A DNA stretch of 41,697 nt from an uncultured Methylibium sp. (GCF_902826655.1 NZ_CADEFR010000030.1:1-41697), one strand, 5' to 3'; shown: positions 16,336 through 24,993, numbered from the stretch's first letter. The notes: generated by a model not told the origin, from the letters alone. A program made the numbers and translations.

Positions 16336-17781
16336 ATGACCGCCCCCTTCAGCTTCTTCTGGCACGACTACGAGACCTTCGGTCGCGAGCCGCGCCGCGA
16401 CCGCCCCTCGCAGTTCGCCGGCGTGCGCACCGATGCCGAGCTGAACGAGATCGACGCGCCGCAGATGCTGTACTGCCGGCCGGCGCCGGACTACCTGCCC
16501 GATCCCGAGTCCTGCCTGCTGACCGGCATCACGCCGCAGCGCTGCCTGGAGCGTGGCCTGCCCGAGCACGCCTTCGCCGACGCGATCGAGCAGCAGCTCG
16601 CGCGGCCGGGCACGGTGGGCGTGGGCTACAACTCGATCCGCTTCGACGACGAGGTGACGCGCTTCCTGTTCTGGCGCAGCCTGATCGATCCGTATGCGCG
16701 CGAGTGGCAGAACGAATGCGGGCGCTGGGACCTGCTCGACGTCGTGCGCGTCACGCACGCGCTGCGGCCCGAGGGCATCGCGTGGCCGAAGCACGACGAC
16801 GGCCGGCCCTCGTTCAAGCTCGAGCACCTGAGCGCCGCCAACGGCCTGGCGCACGAGGCCGCGCACGACGCGCTGTCGGACGTGCGCGCGACCATCGCGC
16901 TGGCGCGCCTGATCCGCGAGCGCCAGCCGCGCCTGTGGGACTTCTGCCTGCGCTTGCGCAGCAAGCACGAGGTGGTGCGCGAGCTCGCCGCGGCCGAGAA
17001 GGCCGGCGGCCCCTTCCTGCACGTGTCGGGCATGTACGGCGCCGAGCGGGGCGGCATCGCCGTCGTGTGGCCGCTGGCGCCGCACCCGACCAACAAGAAC
17101 GAGCTCATCGTCTGGGACCTGGCGCAGGACCCGGCCGAACTGCTGACGCTCGGCGTCGAGGCGATCCGCCAGCGCATGTTCACGCGGGCCGACGACCTGC
17201 CCGAAGGCGTCACGCGGCTGCCGATCAAGACCTTGCACATCAACAAGTCGCCGATCGTCATCGCCAACCTGCGCACGCTCAGCGCCGAGCGCGCGGCGCA
17301 CTGGGGCATCGACATGGACCAGGCGCAACGCCACGCCGACGTGCTGCGCGACCAGGCCGCCGGCCTCGCCGGCCTGTGGCCCGAGGTGATGCAGCGACCG
17401 CCGCTCGAGCGCGATCCCGACGTCGACGAGGACCTCTACGGCGGCTTCGTCGGCAACGACGATCGCCGCAGCCTGCAACGCCTGCGCGTGCTGAGCCCCG
17501 AGGAGCTGGCCGCCCGGCGGCCGGCCTTTGCCGATCCGCGGCTCGAGGAACTGCTGTTCCGCTACCGCGCGCGCAACTTCCCCGCCACGCTGACCGACCC
17601 CGAGCAGCAGCGCTGGCTCGCGCACCGCGTCGCGCGGCTGCACGACGGCGAGGGCGGCAGTCGCACCGTCGACAGCCTGCTCGCGCAGATCGACGCCCTG
17701 GTCGAGGACGCCGACGAGCGCGGCCAGGCCATCCTCGAGGCGCTGGTCGACTACGCGACCGACATCGCGCCGGAGCGCTGA
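16336..17781 (+). CDS. sbcB: Exodeoxyribonuclease I
   Basis: This 481-aa enzyme degrades single-stranded DNA from 3' to 5' and acts in mismatch repair and recombination. The DEDD exonuclease core is complete: Asp11 and Glu13 in FFWHDYETFG, Asp104 in YNSIRFDDEVTRFLFWRS, and His177/Asp182 in HEAAHDALSDVRATIALA (a DEDDh-type fifth motif). The SH3-like and C-terminal domains follow (about 200-470), with 'KNELIVWDL', 'LPIKTLHINKSPIV' and the end 'ILEALVDYA' matching E. coli SbcB over its full length (about 475 aa). ATG 16336 is used because it gives the normal N-terminus; a TTG nine bases upstream is also in frame. The last 31 bases overlap the convergent GNAT gene. Confidence 0.96.
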   Translation: MTAPFSFFWHDYETFGREPRRDRPSQFAGVRTDAELNEIDAPQMLYCRPAPDYLPDPESCLLTGITPQRCLERGLPEHAFADAIEQQLARPGTVGVGYNSIRFDDEVTRFLFWRSLIDPYAREWQNECGRWDLLDVVRVTHALRPEGIAWPKHDDGRPSFKLEHLSAANGLAHEAAHDALSDVRATIALARLIRERQPRLWDFCLRLRSKHEVVRELAAAEKAGGPFLHVSGMYGAERGGIAVVWPLAPHPTNKNELIVWDLAQDPAELLTLGVEAIRQRMFTRADDLPEGVTRLPIKTLHINKSPIVIANLRTLSAERAAHWGIDMDQAQRHADVLRDQAAGLAGLWPEVMQRPPLERDPDVDEDLYGGFVGNDDRRSLQRLRVLSPEELAARRPAFADPRLEELLFRYRARNFPATLTDPEQQRWLAHRVARLHDGEGGSRTVDSLLAQIDALVEDADERGQAILEALVDYATDIAPER

Positions 17782-18467
17782 CGCGCGTCGATCCGGCTCA
17801 CCACCCGCAGCGGCAGTTGCTGGTGGTGGCGGAAGCCGAGCTGCTCGTAGAGACGCCGGGCGCCGGCATTGCTGTGGATCACCTGCAGGAAGGGCTGCTG
17901 CCCGCGTTGCAGCTGAAGGCGCACGACGTGGTGCACCAGTCGCGCCGCCAGCCCGCGACCGCGGAAGGCCGGGTCGGTGCAGACGGCGCTGACCTCGCGC
18001 AGCGCGCCGGCCTGCATGCGCTCGCCGGTCATCGCCATCAGCTGCGGGCCGTCGAAGACTCCGTAGTACTCGCCGAGCTCCGGCGTGCGCTCGCCGAAGG
18101 GGCCGGGGTGAGTGACCGCGACCAGGGCCAGCATCGCCGCAAGCTGCTGCGGGCCCAGCCGCACGACGTCGCCTCGGGAGTCGGCCGCAGGGACGGGAGC
18201 GTCCCACACCATCTGATCCATCGGTGCCTCGAAGTGCAGCTGCCAGCCCGGCGGCACCGGGCCGGACCAGCCGGCGCAGTAGACCTGCTCGCCGGGATCG
18301 CAATGCGGCGCCAGGGCGGCGAAGTCCGGCCGGGCCGCATCGGCGAAGGCGACGATGGGCGAGAAGCCGCGCGCATAGCGCCGTGCCGTCGCGGCGCCCA
18401 TCGAGCATCCGGCCTGCGGACCGGTCAGGCTGTGCCAGACGACGTTGGTGAGAAGCTCGTAGCTCAT
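17751..18467 (-). CDS. GNAT family N-acetyltransferase
   Basis: The 238-aa protein contains a GNAT acetyl-CoA-binding domain in its C-terminal half (about 115-225): REVSAVCTDPAFRGRGLAAR is motif A with the RGxGxA pyrophosphate loop, followed by 'LQVIHSNAGARRLYEQLGF', motif B. An N-terminal part (about 1-110) resembles FR47-like acetyltransferases, in which a degenerate first domain precedes the catalytic one. The substrate is unknown. ATG 18467 has no strong ribosome-binding site; a longer start at 18581 lacks one too and its extra residues look non-coding. Its end overlaps the end of sbcB by 31 bases in antisense orientation. Confidence 0.9.
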   Translation of the reverse strand: MSYELLTNVVWHSLTGPQAGCSMGAATARRYARGFSPIVAFADAARPDFAALAPHCDPGEQVYCAGWSGPVPPGWQLHFEAPMDQMVWDAPVPAADSRGDVVRLGPQQLAAMLALVAVTHPGPFGERTPELGEYYGVFDGPQLMAMTGERMQAGALREVSAVCTDPAFRGRGLAARLVHHVVRLQLQRGQQPFLQVIHSNAGARRLYEQLGFRHHQQLPLRVVSRIDARQRSGAMSVA

Positions 18468-18592
18468 GGGGTCCGCAACGGTAGCGCAGGCGACCGATCC
18501 ATGTTTACCCTTGGTTGCGATCGGGGATGTCGAATGCGTGCGCGCTGCTTCGTCGTGCCGGTACAAACCCACTCCATCCAAAGGACACCGGC

Positions 18593-19078
18593 ATGACCAC
18601 CCCGACCCCTGCCTCCGACCGCGAACTGCTCCTCACCCGCCTGATCGACGTCCCGCGCGCGAAGGTCTTCGCCGCCTGGACGACGCCCGAACTGCTGGTG
18701 CAGTGGTTCGCGCCCCAGCCCTGGACCACGCCGCGCGCCGAGACCGACGTGCGGCCCGGCGGATCCAGCCTCATCGTGATGCGTGGCCCCGACGGCAGCG
18801 AGTTCCCGAACCGCGGTGTCTATCTCGAAGTCGTGCCCGACGAGCGCCTGGTCTTCACTGACGCCTACACCGAAGCCTGGCAGCCGTCGGAGAAGCCCTT
18901 CTTCACCGCCGTGCTGACCTTCGAGGACGAAGGCGGCAAGACGCGCTACACGGCACGCGCGCTGCACTGGACCGTGGCCGACTGCGAGGCCCACGCCAAG
19001 ATGGGCTTCCACGAAGGTTGGGGCCAGTGCACCGACCAGCTGGCTGCGCTGCTCGGCGCGCCCAAGCCCACGGCCTGA
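18593..19078 (+). CDS. SRPBCC/AHSA1-domain protein (cytoplasmic)
   Basis: The 161-aa protein is a single AHSA1-type SRPBCC domain: LLTRLIDVPRAKVFAAWTTP, 'LLVQWFAPQPWTTPRAETDV', 'RPGGSSLIVMRGPDG' and the closing 'GWGQCTDQLAALL'. It has no signal peptide, unlike the exported relative at 11420-12040. Members bind small hydrophobic ligands; in this subtype they often sit with ArsR regulators or glutathione transferases. Here a glutathione S-transferase gene follows 25 bases downstream, so the two may act together on small toxic compounds (inference). AAGGA precedes the ATG at good spacing. Confidence 0.93.
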   Translation: MTTPTPASDRELLLTRLIDVPRAKVFAAWTTPELLVQWFAPQPWTTPRAETDVRPGGSSLIVMRGPDGSEFPNRGVYLEVVPDERLVFTDAYTEAWQPSEKPFFTAVLTFEDEGGKTRYTARALHWTVADCEAHAKMGFHEGWGQCTDQLAALLGAPKPTA

Positions 19079-19103
19079 GCCTGCGCCGCCCACGGAGATC
19101 TCG

Positions 19104-19757
19104 ATGAAGCTCTACGCCCATCCCTTCTCGTCCTACTGCCAGAAGGCGCTGATCGCGCTCTACGAGAACGCCACGCCCTTCGAATGGGCGCTGCTGTCGC
19201 CGGAGAACGAACCCGCACTCGCCGCGCACGCCGCGCTGTGGCCGCTGCGGCGCATGCCGGTGCTGGTGGACGGCGCGCACACGGTGGTCGAGGCCAGCGT
19301 GATCGTCGAGCACCTGGACCTGCACCACCCCGGGCCGGTGCGGATGCTGCCGGCCGATGCGCGCGCCGCGCTCGAGGTCCGCGCGCTCGACCGCGTGTTC
19401 GACAACTACGTGATGACGCCGATGCAGAAGATCGTCTTCGACGTGATCTGCGCGCCCGAGCATCGCGATCCGCACGGTGTCACCCAGGCGCACCGCCTGC
19501 TCGATACGGCCTATGCCTGGCTCGACGGGCGGCTCGCCGGCCGGCGCTGGGCCGCGGGCGAGGCCTTCGGGCTGGCGGATTGCGCCGCGGCACCGGCGCT
19601 CTTCTACGCCGACTGGGTGCATCCGATCGGCGCGACGCATCGCGAACTCGGGGCCTACCGACAGCGGCTGCTGGCGCGCCCCTCGTTCGCACGCGCGGTC
19701 GACGAGGCGCGGCCCTATCGCAGCTTCTTTCCGCCGGGAGCACCCGACCGCGACTGA
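19104..19757 (+). CDS. Glutathione S-transferase family protein
   Basis: The 217-aa protein has the thioredoxin-like N-terminal domain (about 1-78) with MKLYAHPFSSYCQKALIALY, where the serine/cysteine at 9-12 is the candidate catalytic region, and the glutathione gamma-glutamyl-binding 'VVEASVIVEHLD' (the usual Glu-Ser is Glu-Ala here). The helical C-terminal domain (about 90-205) has the N-capping motif 'GEAFGLADCAAAPAL'. GST proteins conjugate or reduce electrophiles with glutathione. GGAG precedes the ATG. It probably forms an operon with the SRPBCC gene upstream. Confidence 0.93.
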   Translation: MKLYAHPFSSYCQKALIALYENATPFEWALLSPENEPALAAHAALWPLRRMPVLVDGAHTVVEASVIVEHLDLHHPGPVRMLPADARAALEVRALDRVFDNYVMTPMQKIVFDVICAPEHRDPHGVTQAHRLLDTAYAWLDGRLAGRRWAAGEAFGLADCAAAPALFYADWVHPIGATHRELGAYRQRLLARPSFARAVDEARPYRSFFPPGAPDRD

Positions 19758-19808
19758 AGCCGCTGGTGCGCAAAGCAACCTTGCGCCGCAGCAGATCGTG
19801 CCTCCCGA

Positions 19809-19836
19809 TTGACAGACGGCTGACGTGCCCTAGCCT
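19809..19836 (+). promoter_or_regulatory. Candidate promoter of the PhoX gene, with a small palindrome
   Basis: TTGACA at 19809-19814 is a perfect -35 hexamer; TAGCCT at 19831-19836, 16 bases on, could be a weak -10. GTGCCC and GGGCAC arms surround it as a short inverted repeat, a possible operator. I do not see a convincing PhoB box pair. Confidence 0.35.
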
Positions 19837-19885
19837 GGGGCACAGCGGTCAGCAGTCCGCCTCAATCCCAACGACGGAGGACGAC

Positions 19886-21832
19886 ATGCAGGAAGCCTTG
19901 CCCCCTGGCACCAACGTGCTCGATGACCTGGTCGATGCGCGCATCGGTCGACGCGACTTTCTCGGCGGATCCCTCGGCGCGGCGGCGCTCGGCTTCCTGA
20001 ACGGCTGCGGCGTGTCGCCCGGCCCGGCGCCGTCGGGACCGCTGATCGGCTTCGCGTCGATCCCCATCTCGCGGGCCGACACCGTCGTGGTGCCCGAGGG
20101 CTACACCTGGCAGGTCGTCAACGCCTGGGGCGACCCGATCATGGCCGGCGCGCCGGCCTTCAAGCCCGACGCCAGCCAGAGCGCCGCCGAGCAGGCGATG
20201 CAGTCGGGCATGTTCCACGACGGCATGCACTACTTCCCGCTGCCCAAGGGCTCGAACTCGTCGACGCATGCGCTGATCGGCATCAACTACGAGTACACCG
20301 ACGACAACCTGCTCACCACCGACGGCATGGCCACCTGGACGGCCGAGAAGGTGCAGAAGTCGAAGAACGCGCACGGCCTGGGCGTCTACGAGGCGAAGTT
20401 CGAGGACGGTCGCTGGCGCACCGTCGCCGACTCGCGCTACGGCCGGCGCATCACCGCCGACACGCCGTTCCGCATCAAGGGGCCGGCCGCCGGCCACGCC
20501 CTGATGCGCACCGCCGAGGACCCGACCGGCACGCGCGTGCGCGGCACCTTCCAGAACTGCGCCAACGGCTACACGCCCTGGGGCACCTACCTGTCCTGCG
20601 AGGAGAACTTCACCGCCTACTTCGTCAACGATTCCGGCAGCATCCCGCGCCTGCAGGACCGCTACGGCATCCCGACCACCAAGGACAGCTGGGGCTTCCG
20701 CTGGCACGAGCACGACCCGCGCTTCGATGCCGTGAAGCACTCCAACGAGGCGAACCGCTTCGGCTGGGTGGTCGAGTTCGACCCCTACGACCCGGCCAGC
20801 GAGCCGGTCAAGCACACCGCGATGGGCCGCATGGCCCACGAGGGCGCGGCGCTGTCGATCGCCAACGACGGGCGCGTCGTCTACTACATGGGCGACGACG
20901 ACTACCGCTCGAAGTTCGAGCACATCTACAAGTTCGTCAGCAAGCGGCCGTACGTCAAGGGCGGCAGCGCGGCCGACAACAAGGACATCCTCGACGAGGG
21001 CACGCTCTACGCCGGGCGCTTCAACGCCGACGGCAGCGGCGAGTGGATCGAGCTCACCCAGGGCAGGAACGGCCTCACTGCCGAGCGCGGCTTCGCCTCG
21101 CAGGCCGAGGTGGTGATCGACGCCCGCACCGCCGGCGACGTGGTCGGCGCGACCTACATGGATCGCCCCGAGTGGCTGACCGTGCACCCGCGCAGCAAGG
21201 AGGTCTACGTCACGCTGAGCAACAACACGGCGCGCGGCAAGGGCAAGCCGCTGCATCAGGCCGACGCGCTGGGCGCGGACGGTGCCAACCCCCGCGCGCC
21301 CAACCTGATGGGCCACATCGTGCGCTGGCGCGAGGCCGGCGGCGACGCGGCCTCGACCACGTTCCAGTGGGACGTCTTCCTTCAGGCCGGCGAACCGACG
21401 CATGCCGACGCGCTGAAGCGCGGCAACGTCAAGGGCGGCGTCGCCTTCGCCCAGCCCGACGGCTGCCACATCGACGCGCGCGGCGTGCTGTGGATCCAGA
21501 CCGACTCGTCGGCCCAGAACATGGCGCATGCCGACTGGACGCTGATCGGCAACAACCAGATGGTGGCCGCCGACCCGTCGACCGGCGAGGTGCGGCGCTT
21601 CCTGACCGGCCCGGTGGGCTGCGAGGTCACGGCGGTGCAGCTGACGCCGGACCTGCGCACGATGTTCATCAACATCCAGCATCCCGGCGAGGCGCCGCTG
21701 CCCCACCCGGGCCGCAACGATCCGAGCAAGCCCAAGGCGATCAGCTCCTGGCCCGACGGTGCCGCGGGCGGCCGTCCACGCTCGTCCACGATCGCGATCC
21801 GCCGCAAGGACGGTGGCATCGTCGGGACGTGA
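19886..21832 (+). CDS. PhoX-type alkaline phosphatase (DUF839), Tat-exported
   Basis: The 648-aa protein begins with a twin-arginine signal (GRRDFLGGSLGAAALGF at about 21-37) and continues with the PhoX/DUF839 fold. Family segments are 'GYTWQVVNAWGDPI', 'GINYEYTDDN', 'NGYTPWGTYLSCEENFTAYF', 'WGFRWHEHDPRFD', 'FGWVVEFDPYDP', 'KHTAMGRMAHEGAAL' and 'YVTLSNNTARG'. PhoX enzymes are monomeric, calcium- and iron-dependent phosphomonoesterases of the periplasm that release phosphate from organic esters, usually when phosphate is scarce. A Cys at residue 41 (LNGCG) follows the hydrophobic core, so the protein might be lipidated after Tat export. GGAGG five bases upstream supports the ATG. It stands as a single-gene unit. 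Confidence 0.94.
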   Translation: MQEALPPGTNVLDDLVDARIGRRDFLGGSLGAAALGFLNGCGVSPGPAPSGPLIGFASIPISRADTVVVPEGYTWQVVNAWGDPIMAGAPAFKPDASQSAAEQAMQSGMFHDGMHYFPLPKGSNSSTHALIGINYEYTDDNLLTTDGMATWTAEKVQKSKNAHGLGVYEAKFEDGRWRTVADSRYGRRITADTPFRIKGPAAGHALMRTAEDPTGTRVRGTFQNCANGYTPWGTYLSCEENFTAYFVNDSGSIPRLQDRYGIPTTKDSWGFRWHEHDPRFDAVKHSNEANRFGWVVEFDPYDPASEPVKHTAMGRMAHEGAALSIANDGRVVYYMGDDDYRSKFEHIYKFVSKRPYVKGGSAADNKDILDEGTLYAGRFNADGSGEWIELTQGRNGLTAERGFASQAEVVIDARTAGDVVGATYMDRPEWLTVHPRSKEVYVTLSNNTARGKGKPLHQADALGADGANPRAPNLMGHIVRWREAGGDAASTTFQWDVFLQAGEPTHADALKRGNVKGGVAFAQPDGCHIDARGVLWIQTDSSAQNMAHADWTLIGNNQMVAADPSTGEVRRFLTGPVGCEVTAVQLTPDLRTMFINIQHPGEAPLPHPGRNDPSKPKAISSWPDGAAGGRPRSSTIAIRRKDGGIVGT

Positions 21833-21856
21833 TCGCGACGCGCTGGCGCGGCGTCG

Positions 21857-22423
21857 TCAGGCGCGGGTCCAGCGCATGACCCAGTTCTCCTGCCACTGAC
21901 GACCGCCGTCGCGCGACACGGCCTGGTACCAGCGGCAGGAGCCGGGCGTGATCTGGTCCCAGGCGCCGCGCACGACGATCGGCTGGCCGCCGTCTTCCTC
22001 GTCCGAGTCCCACAGGCCGACGCCATCGACGAAGCTGCCCCAGGACGGCGGGGGTGTCAGCACGCCGGCCTTGCCGTTGACCCAGTAGTCGGCCCAGAGC
22101 CCGCGCCCGGTGTCGAGCAGCCGCAGTCCCAGGCCGCTGAAGCCGCGCGCCGGGATGCGCAGTTCCTCGACGCTGGCGATGCCGCCCAGCAGCCCGTGCA
22201 CGGTCGCCTCGCCGTCGAAGTTGTCCCAGACACCGTCCTTCAGCCGGCGGTGCGCGATCTTCCATTCGCCGCTGAGGAAATCGAAGTCGCCGGGCCGGCC
22301 GGTCGCCGGCGGTGGCTGGGTCGCGGCGCGGGCCGCCGGCAGCCCGGCCTGTGCCGCGGCCAGCAGGCCGGCCGAGACCTGCAGGACGGTGCGGCGCTGG
22401 ATGTCGGCGGGTGCCTGGCGCAT
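21857..22423 (-). CDS. Tat-exported hypothetical protein (DUF1579-like)
   Basis: The 188-aa protein has a probable twin-arginine signal (IQRRTVLQVSAGLLAAAQA) and a mature domain starting DFDFLSGEWKIAHRRLKDGV. The opening 'FDFLxGxWxxxHRR' and the later 'GIASVEELRIPARGF' and 'GLWADYWVNGKAGV' recall the DUF1579 / lipocalin-like beta-barrel proteins found in Burkholderiales; I would not go beyond that. The presumed place is the periplasm. GGAGG precedes the ATG. It lies convergent to PhoX (24-base gap) and divergent from the small repeat-bearing exported gene at 22629, with which it shares a 205-base control region. Confidence 0.85.
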   Translation of the reverse strand: MRQAPADIQRRTVLQVSAGLLAAAQAGLPAARAATQPPPATGRPGDFDFLSGEWKIAHRRLKDGVWDNFDGEATVHGLLGGIASVEELRIPARGFSGLGLRLLDTGRGLWADYWVNGKAGVLTPPPSWGSFVDGVGLWDSDEEDGGQPIVVRGAWDQITPGSCRWYQAVSRDGGRQWQENWVMRWTRA

Positions 22424-22501
22424 CGGGGTGCCTCCGTGGCTGTCGGGCCGAGGACATCCCGGCCGTCGCGCCGACTATCGACGTGCAAGCCTGCCAAACC
22501 G

Positions 22502-22515
22502 CGGCATGTATGCCG
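22502..22515. promoter_or_regulatory. 14-bp palindrome, candidate operator
   Basis: CGGCAT-GT-ATGCCG is a perfect inverted repeat with a 2-bp centre in the divergent gap between the genes ending at 22423 and starting at 22629. It is typical in size and symmetry of a dimeric repressor site. No regulator gene is adjacent. Confidence 0.35.
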
Positions 22516-22529
22516 TGGCGGGAGCGCCT

Positions 22530-22615
22530 CACTTAAGGTTCAGGCGTGCATATTTAGATCCTAGGGTTAACCATAATCAGGGTTATCCCTTGATCCCTTT
22601 GATCTTCTTGCAACC
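22530..22615 (+). promoter_or_regulatory. AT-rich control region upstream of the repeat-bearing exported gene
   Basis: This stretch is markedly AT-rich against the GC-rich genome, with TATTTAGAT at about 22550 and two direct copies of AGGGTTA (22563-22569 and 22579-22585). It probably holds the promoter for the gene at 22629; the exact -35/-10 boxes cannot be fixed by eye. Confidence 0.4.
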
Positions 22616-22628
22616 CTGGAGTCCCGCC

Positions 22629-22958
22629 ATGACGAACCGTCACTCTCTGCTCATCGCCTCGCTGCTGGCCCTGGCCGGTGTCGCACAGGCTCAGGATGTC
22701 GGCCAGCACCCGGCCGTCTTCTCGGCGCGCAAGCTGCCGGGCGTCGATCCGTCGACCTTCATCGTGCAGCACCCGGCCAGCCCGAGCTGGCGTGCCGGCC
22801 ACGCGAATCACGAGCATCCGGCGGTCGCCCAGAAGGCCGAAAGCGCCCCGATTTCGGTCGATGCAAACACATTCATCGTGCAGCCGCCGGCGCACGTGGA
22901 CTGGCTGGAAGCCCGCTCGACGCCGATTGCGGCCGTGCCGGGCGCGACGCTGCGCTGA
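22629..22958 (+). CDS. Small exported protein with an internal repeat
   Basis: The 109-aa protein has a clear signal peptide (MTNRHSLLIASLLALAGVAQ, cut near AQA-QD). The mature 87 residues contain a duplicated motif: DPSTFIVQHPASPSW at about 41-55 and DANTFIVQPPAHVDW at about 77-91, each preceded by about 25 residues with His or Pro. The repeat suggests two short strands or ligand-binding loops; several histidines (NHEHP) between them could bind metal (inference). I do not recognise the family. GGAG lies seven bases before the ATG. It has its own AT-rich promoter region and ends at a hairpin shared with glnS. Confidence 0.8.
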   Translation: MTNRHSLLIASLLALAGVAQAQDVGQHPAVFSARKLPGVDPSTFIVQHPASPSWRAGHANHEHPAVAQKAESAPISVDANTFIVQPPAHVDWLEARSTPIAAVPGATLR

Positions 22959-22967
22959 GCGCAGCGA

Positions 22968-23006
22968 TGACGGGCTCGAGCGGCCGGTGGCCGTCCGGGC
23001 CCGTCA
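22968..23006. terminator. Bidirectional hairpin between convergent genes
   Basis: TGACGGGC (22968-22975) pairs with GCCCGTCA (22999-23006), with a smaller inner stem CGGCC/GGCCG. It lies just after the stop of the small exported gene and overlaps the stop codon of glnS, so it can serve both convergent transcripts. Confidence 0.55.
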
Positions 23007-24800
23007 CTTGCCCCAGCTGTCCTTCAGGCCGGTGATCCGGTTGAAGACCGGGGCCGTCACGGCATGCGACGTCGCGTCGGCGACGAAGTAGCCGTGCCGC
23101 TCGAACTGGAACTTCGCATCCGCCACCGCCGTGCCCAGGCAAGGTTCCACGTAGCCCGTCACGACCTTCTTGCTGGCCGGGTTGAGGACCGACAGGAAGT
23201 CGCGGCCGCCCGCGTCCGGCTGGGCTTCGGTGAACAGCCGGTCGTAGAGCCGCACTTCGGCGGCCAGCGCCTCGTGTGCGCCGACCCAGGTGATCGTGCC
23301 CTTGACCTTGACGGCATCGGCGCCGGGCGTGCCGCTCTTGGTGTCGGGCACGACCGTGGCCCGCACCGCCGTGACGCGACCCTCGGCGTCCTTGTCGCAG
23401 CCGGTGCACTCGACCACCACGCCGTACTTCAGCCGCACCTTGTTGCCCGGGAACAGGCGGAAGAAGCCCTTGGGCGGCTGCTCGGCGAAGTCGTCGCGTT
23501 CGATCCAGACTTCCGGCCCCAGCGTGAAGCGGCGCGTGCCCAGCTCGGGCAGGTGCGGATGCGCGGGCGCCTGGCAGGGCTCCAGGTGGCCGGCCGCCCC
23601 GAAGACCTCGGACCAGTTCGTGAACTCGAGCTTCAGCGGGTCCAGCACCGCCATCGCGCGCGGCGCCTTGCCTTCCAGGTCGTCGCGCAGCGCGGCGTCG
23701 AGCGAGGCGTAGTCGATCCAGCTGTGGTCCTTGGTGACGCCGATGCGCTCGCAGAACAGCTGGATGCTCTGGGGCGTGTAGCCGCGCCGGCGCAGGCCGG
23801 CGAGGGTCGGCATGCGCGGGTCGTCCCAGCCGTCGACGTGGCCTTCGTCCACCAGCTGCCTCAACTTGCGCTTGCTGGTGATCACGTAGCTCAGGTTGAG
23901 CCGCGCGAACTCGTGCTGGTGCGGCCGCGGGCGGGCCAGCAGGCCCAGGTCGCACAGCTTGTCCAGCAGCCAGTCGTAGAAGGGCCGCTGGTCCTCGAAC
24001 TCGAGCGTGCAGATGCTGTGCGTGATGCACTCCAGCGCATCCTCGATCGGATGCGCGTAGGTGTACATCGGGTAGATGCACCAGCGGTCTCCGGTGTTGT
24101 GGTGCGTGGCGCGCTTGATGCGGTACAGGGCCGGGTCGCGCAGGTTGATGTTGGGCGAGGCCATGTCGATCTTGGCGCGCAGCACGGCCGCGCCGTCGGC
24201 GAGCCGGCCGTCGCGCATCTCGCGAAAGCGCGCCAGGTTCTCGTCCGGCGTGCGGCTGCGGAACGGGCTGTCGGTGCCGGGCGTCGTGAAGTCGCCGCGG
24301 CTCGCGCGCATCTGCTCGGCCGTCTGCTCGTCGACGTAGGCCAGCCCGGCGCCGATCAGCGCCTCGGCGGCGCGGTACATGAAGTCGAAGTAGTCGCTGG
24401 CGAAGTAGAGGTTGGAGCGCGTCGCGCCCGGCTTCGCGGGATCGGGCTCGTCCCAGCCGAAGCCCAGCCAGTGGACCGCGTCGACGATGGCGTCGACGTA
24501 CTCCTGCTCTTCCTTCTCGGGGTTGGTGTCGTCGAATCGCAGGTGGCAGACGCCGCCGTAGTCGCGCGCCAGGCCGAAGTTCAGGCAGATGCTCTTGGCA
24601 TGGCCGACGTGCAGGTAGCCGTTGGGTTCGGGCGGGAAGCGGGTGCGGATCTTCGCCGCGTCGACCGGCGCGGCCGCGTGGTGGGATGCATCGCCTGGCG
24701 TCCCGGCGTAGCGACGGCCGGCATAGCGGCCGGCCTCGAGGTCGCGGTCGATGATGCCGCGCAGGAAGTTGCTGCTCGGCTTGCTGGTGGCGTCGGTCAT
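23004..24800 (-). CDS. glnS: Glutaminyl-tRNA synthetase
   Basis: The 598-aa class I enzyme charges tRNA-Gln with glutamine. The signature PPEPNGYLHVGHAKS holds the HIGH motif as HVGH (64-67), and YVITSKRKL holds the KMSKS-type loop as TSKR (about 308-311). Other markers are 'HLRFDDTNPEKEE' and 'PMYTYAHPIEDALE', typical of GlnS and not of GluRS. The anticodon-binding beta-barrel domains follow to the end (about 350-590). ATG 24800 gives the usual N-terminus (MTDATSKPSSNF); an in-frame start nine codons upstream at 24827 is possible. Its presence fits a beta- or gammaproteobacterium that charges tRNA-Gln directly. Confidence 0.97.
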   Translation of the reverse strand: MTDATSKPSSNFLRGIIDRDLEAGRYAGRRYAGTPGDASHHAAAPVDAAKIRTRFPPEPNGYLHVGHAKSICLNFGLARDYGGVCHLRFDDTNPEKEEQEYVDAIVDAVHWLGFGWDEPDPAKPGATRSNLYFASDYFDFMYRAAEALIGAGLAYVDEQTAEQMRASRGDFTTPGTDSPFRSRTPDENLARFREMRDGRLADGAAVLRAKIDMASPNINLRDPALYRIKRATHHNTGDRWCIYPMYTYAHPIEDALECITHSICTLEFEDQRPFYDWLLDKLCDLGLLARPRPHQHEFARLNLSYVITSKRKLRQLVDEGHVDGWDDPRMPTLAGLRRRGYTPQSIQLFCERIGVTKDHSWIDYASLDAALRDDLEGKAPRAMAVLDPLKLEFTNWSEVFGAAGHLEPCQAPAHPHLPELGTRRFTLGPEVWIERDDFAEQPPKGFFRLFPGNKVRLKYGVVVECTGCDKDAEGRVTAVRATVVPDTKSGTPGADAVKVKGTITWVGAHEALAAEVRLYDRLFTEAQPDAGGRDFLSVLNPASKKVVTGYVEPCLGTAVADAKFQFERHGYFVADATSHAVTAPVFNRITGLKDSWGK

Positions 24801-24993
24801 GAGGGCGCTTCGGAGGACTCGACTCATTCTAAGGAGCGGCCCGCGCGCCCCCGGCCGGGCGCCGATTCACAAAACTTCACCCGCTCGTTCGCAGTTCGAT
24901 ACAGATTCCTGTGAACCTGTCGGGGCGCTGACCCGTTCAGAGCACACGGGGCAAGACATTCGACCTTGAACGCCCCGACACAGGAGTCCGACC

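Noticed and set aside
22563-22585. Telomere-like AGGGTTA copies
   Set aside because: Only two copies, 16 bases apart, in an ordinary promoter region; no sign of a replicon end.
23064-24914. Plus-strand frame of 616 codons opposite glnS
   Set aside because: Exact antisense of an unmistakable synthetase gene, with no motif of its own.
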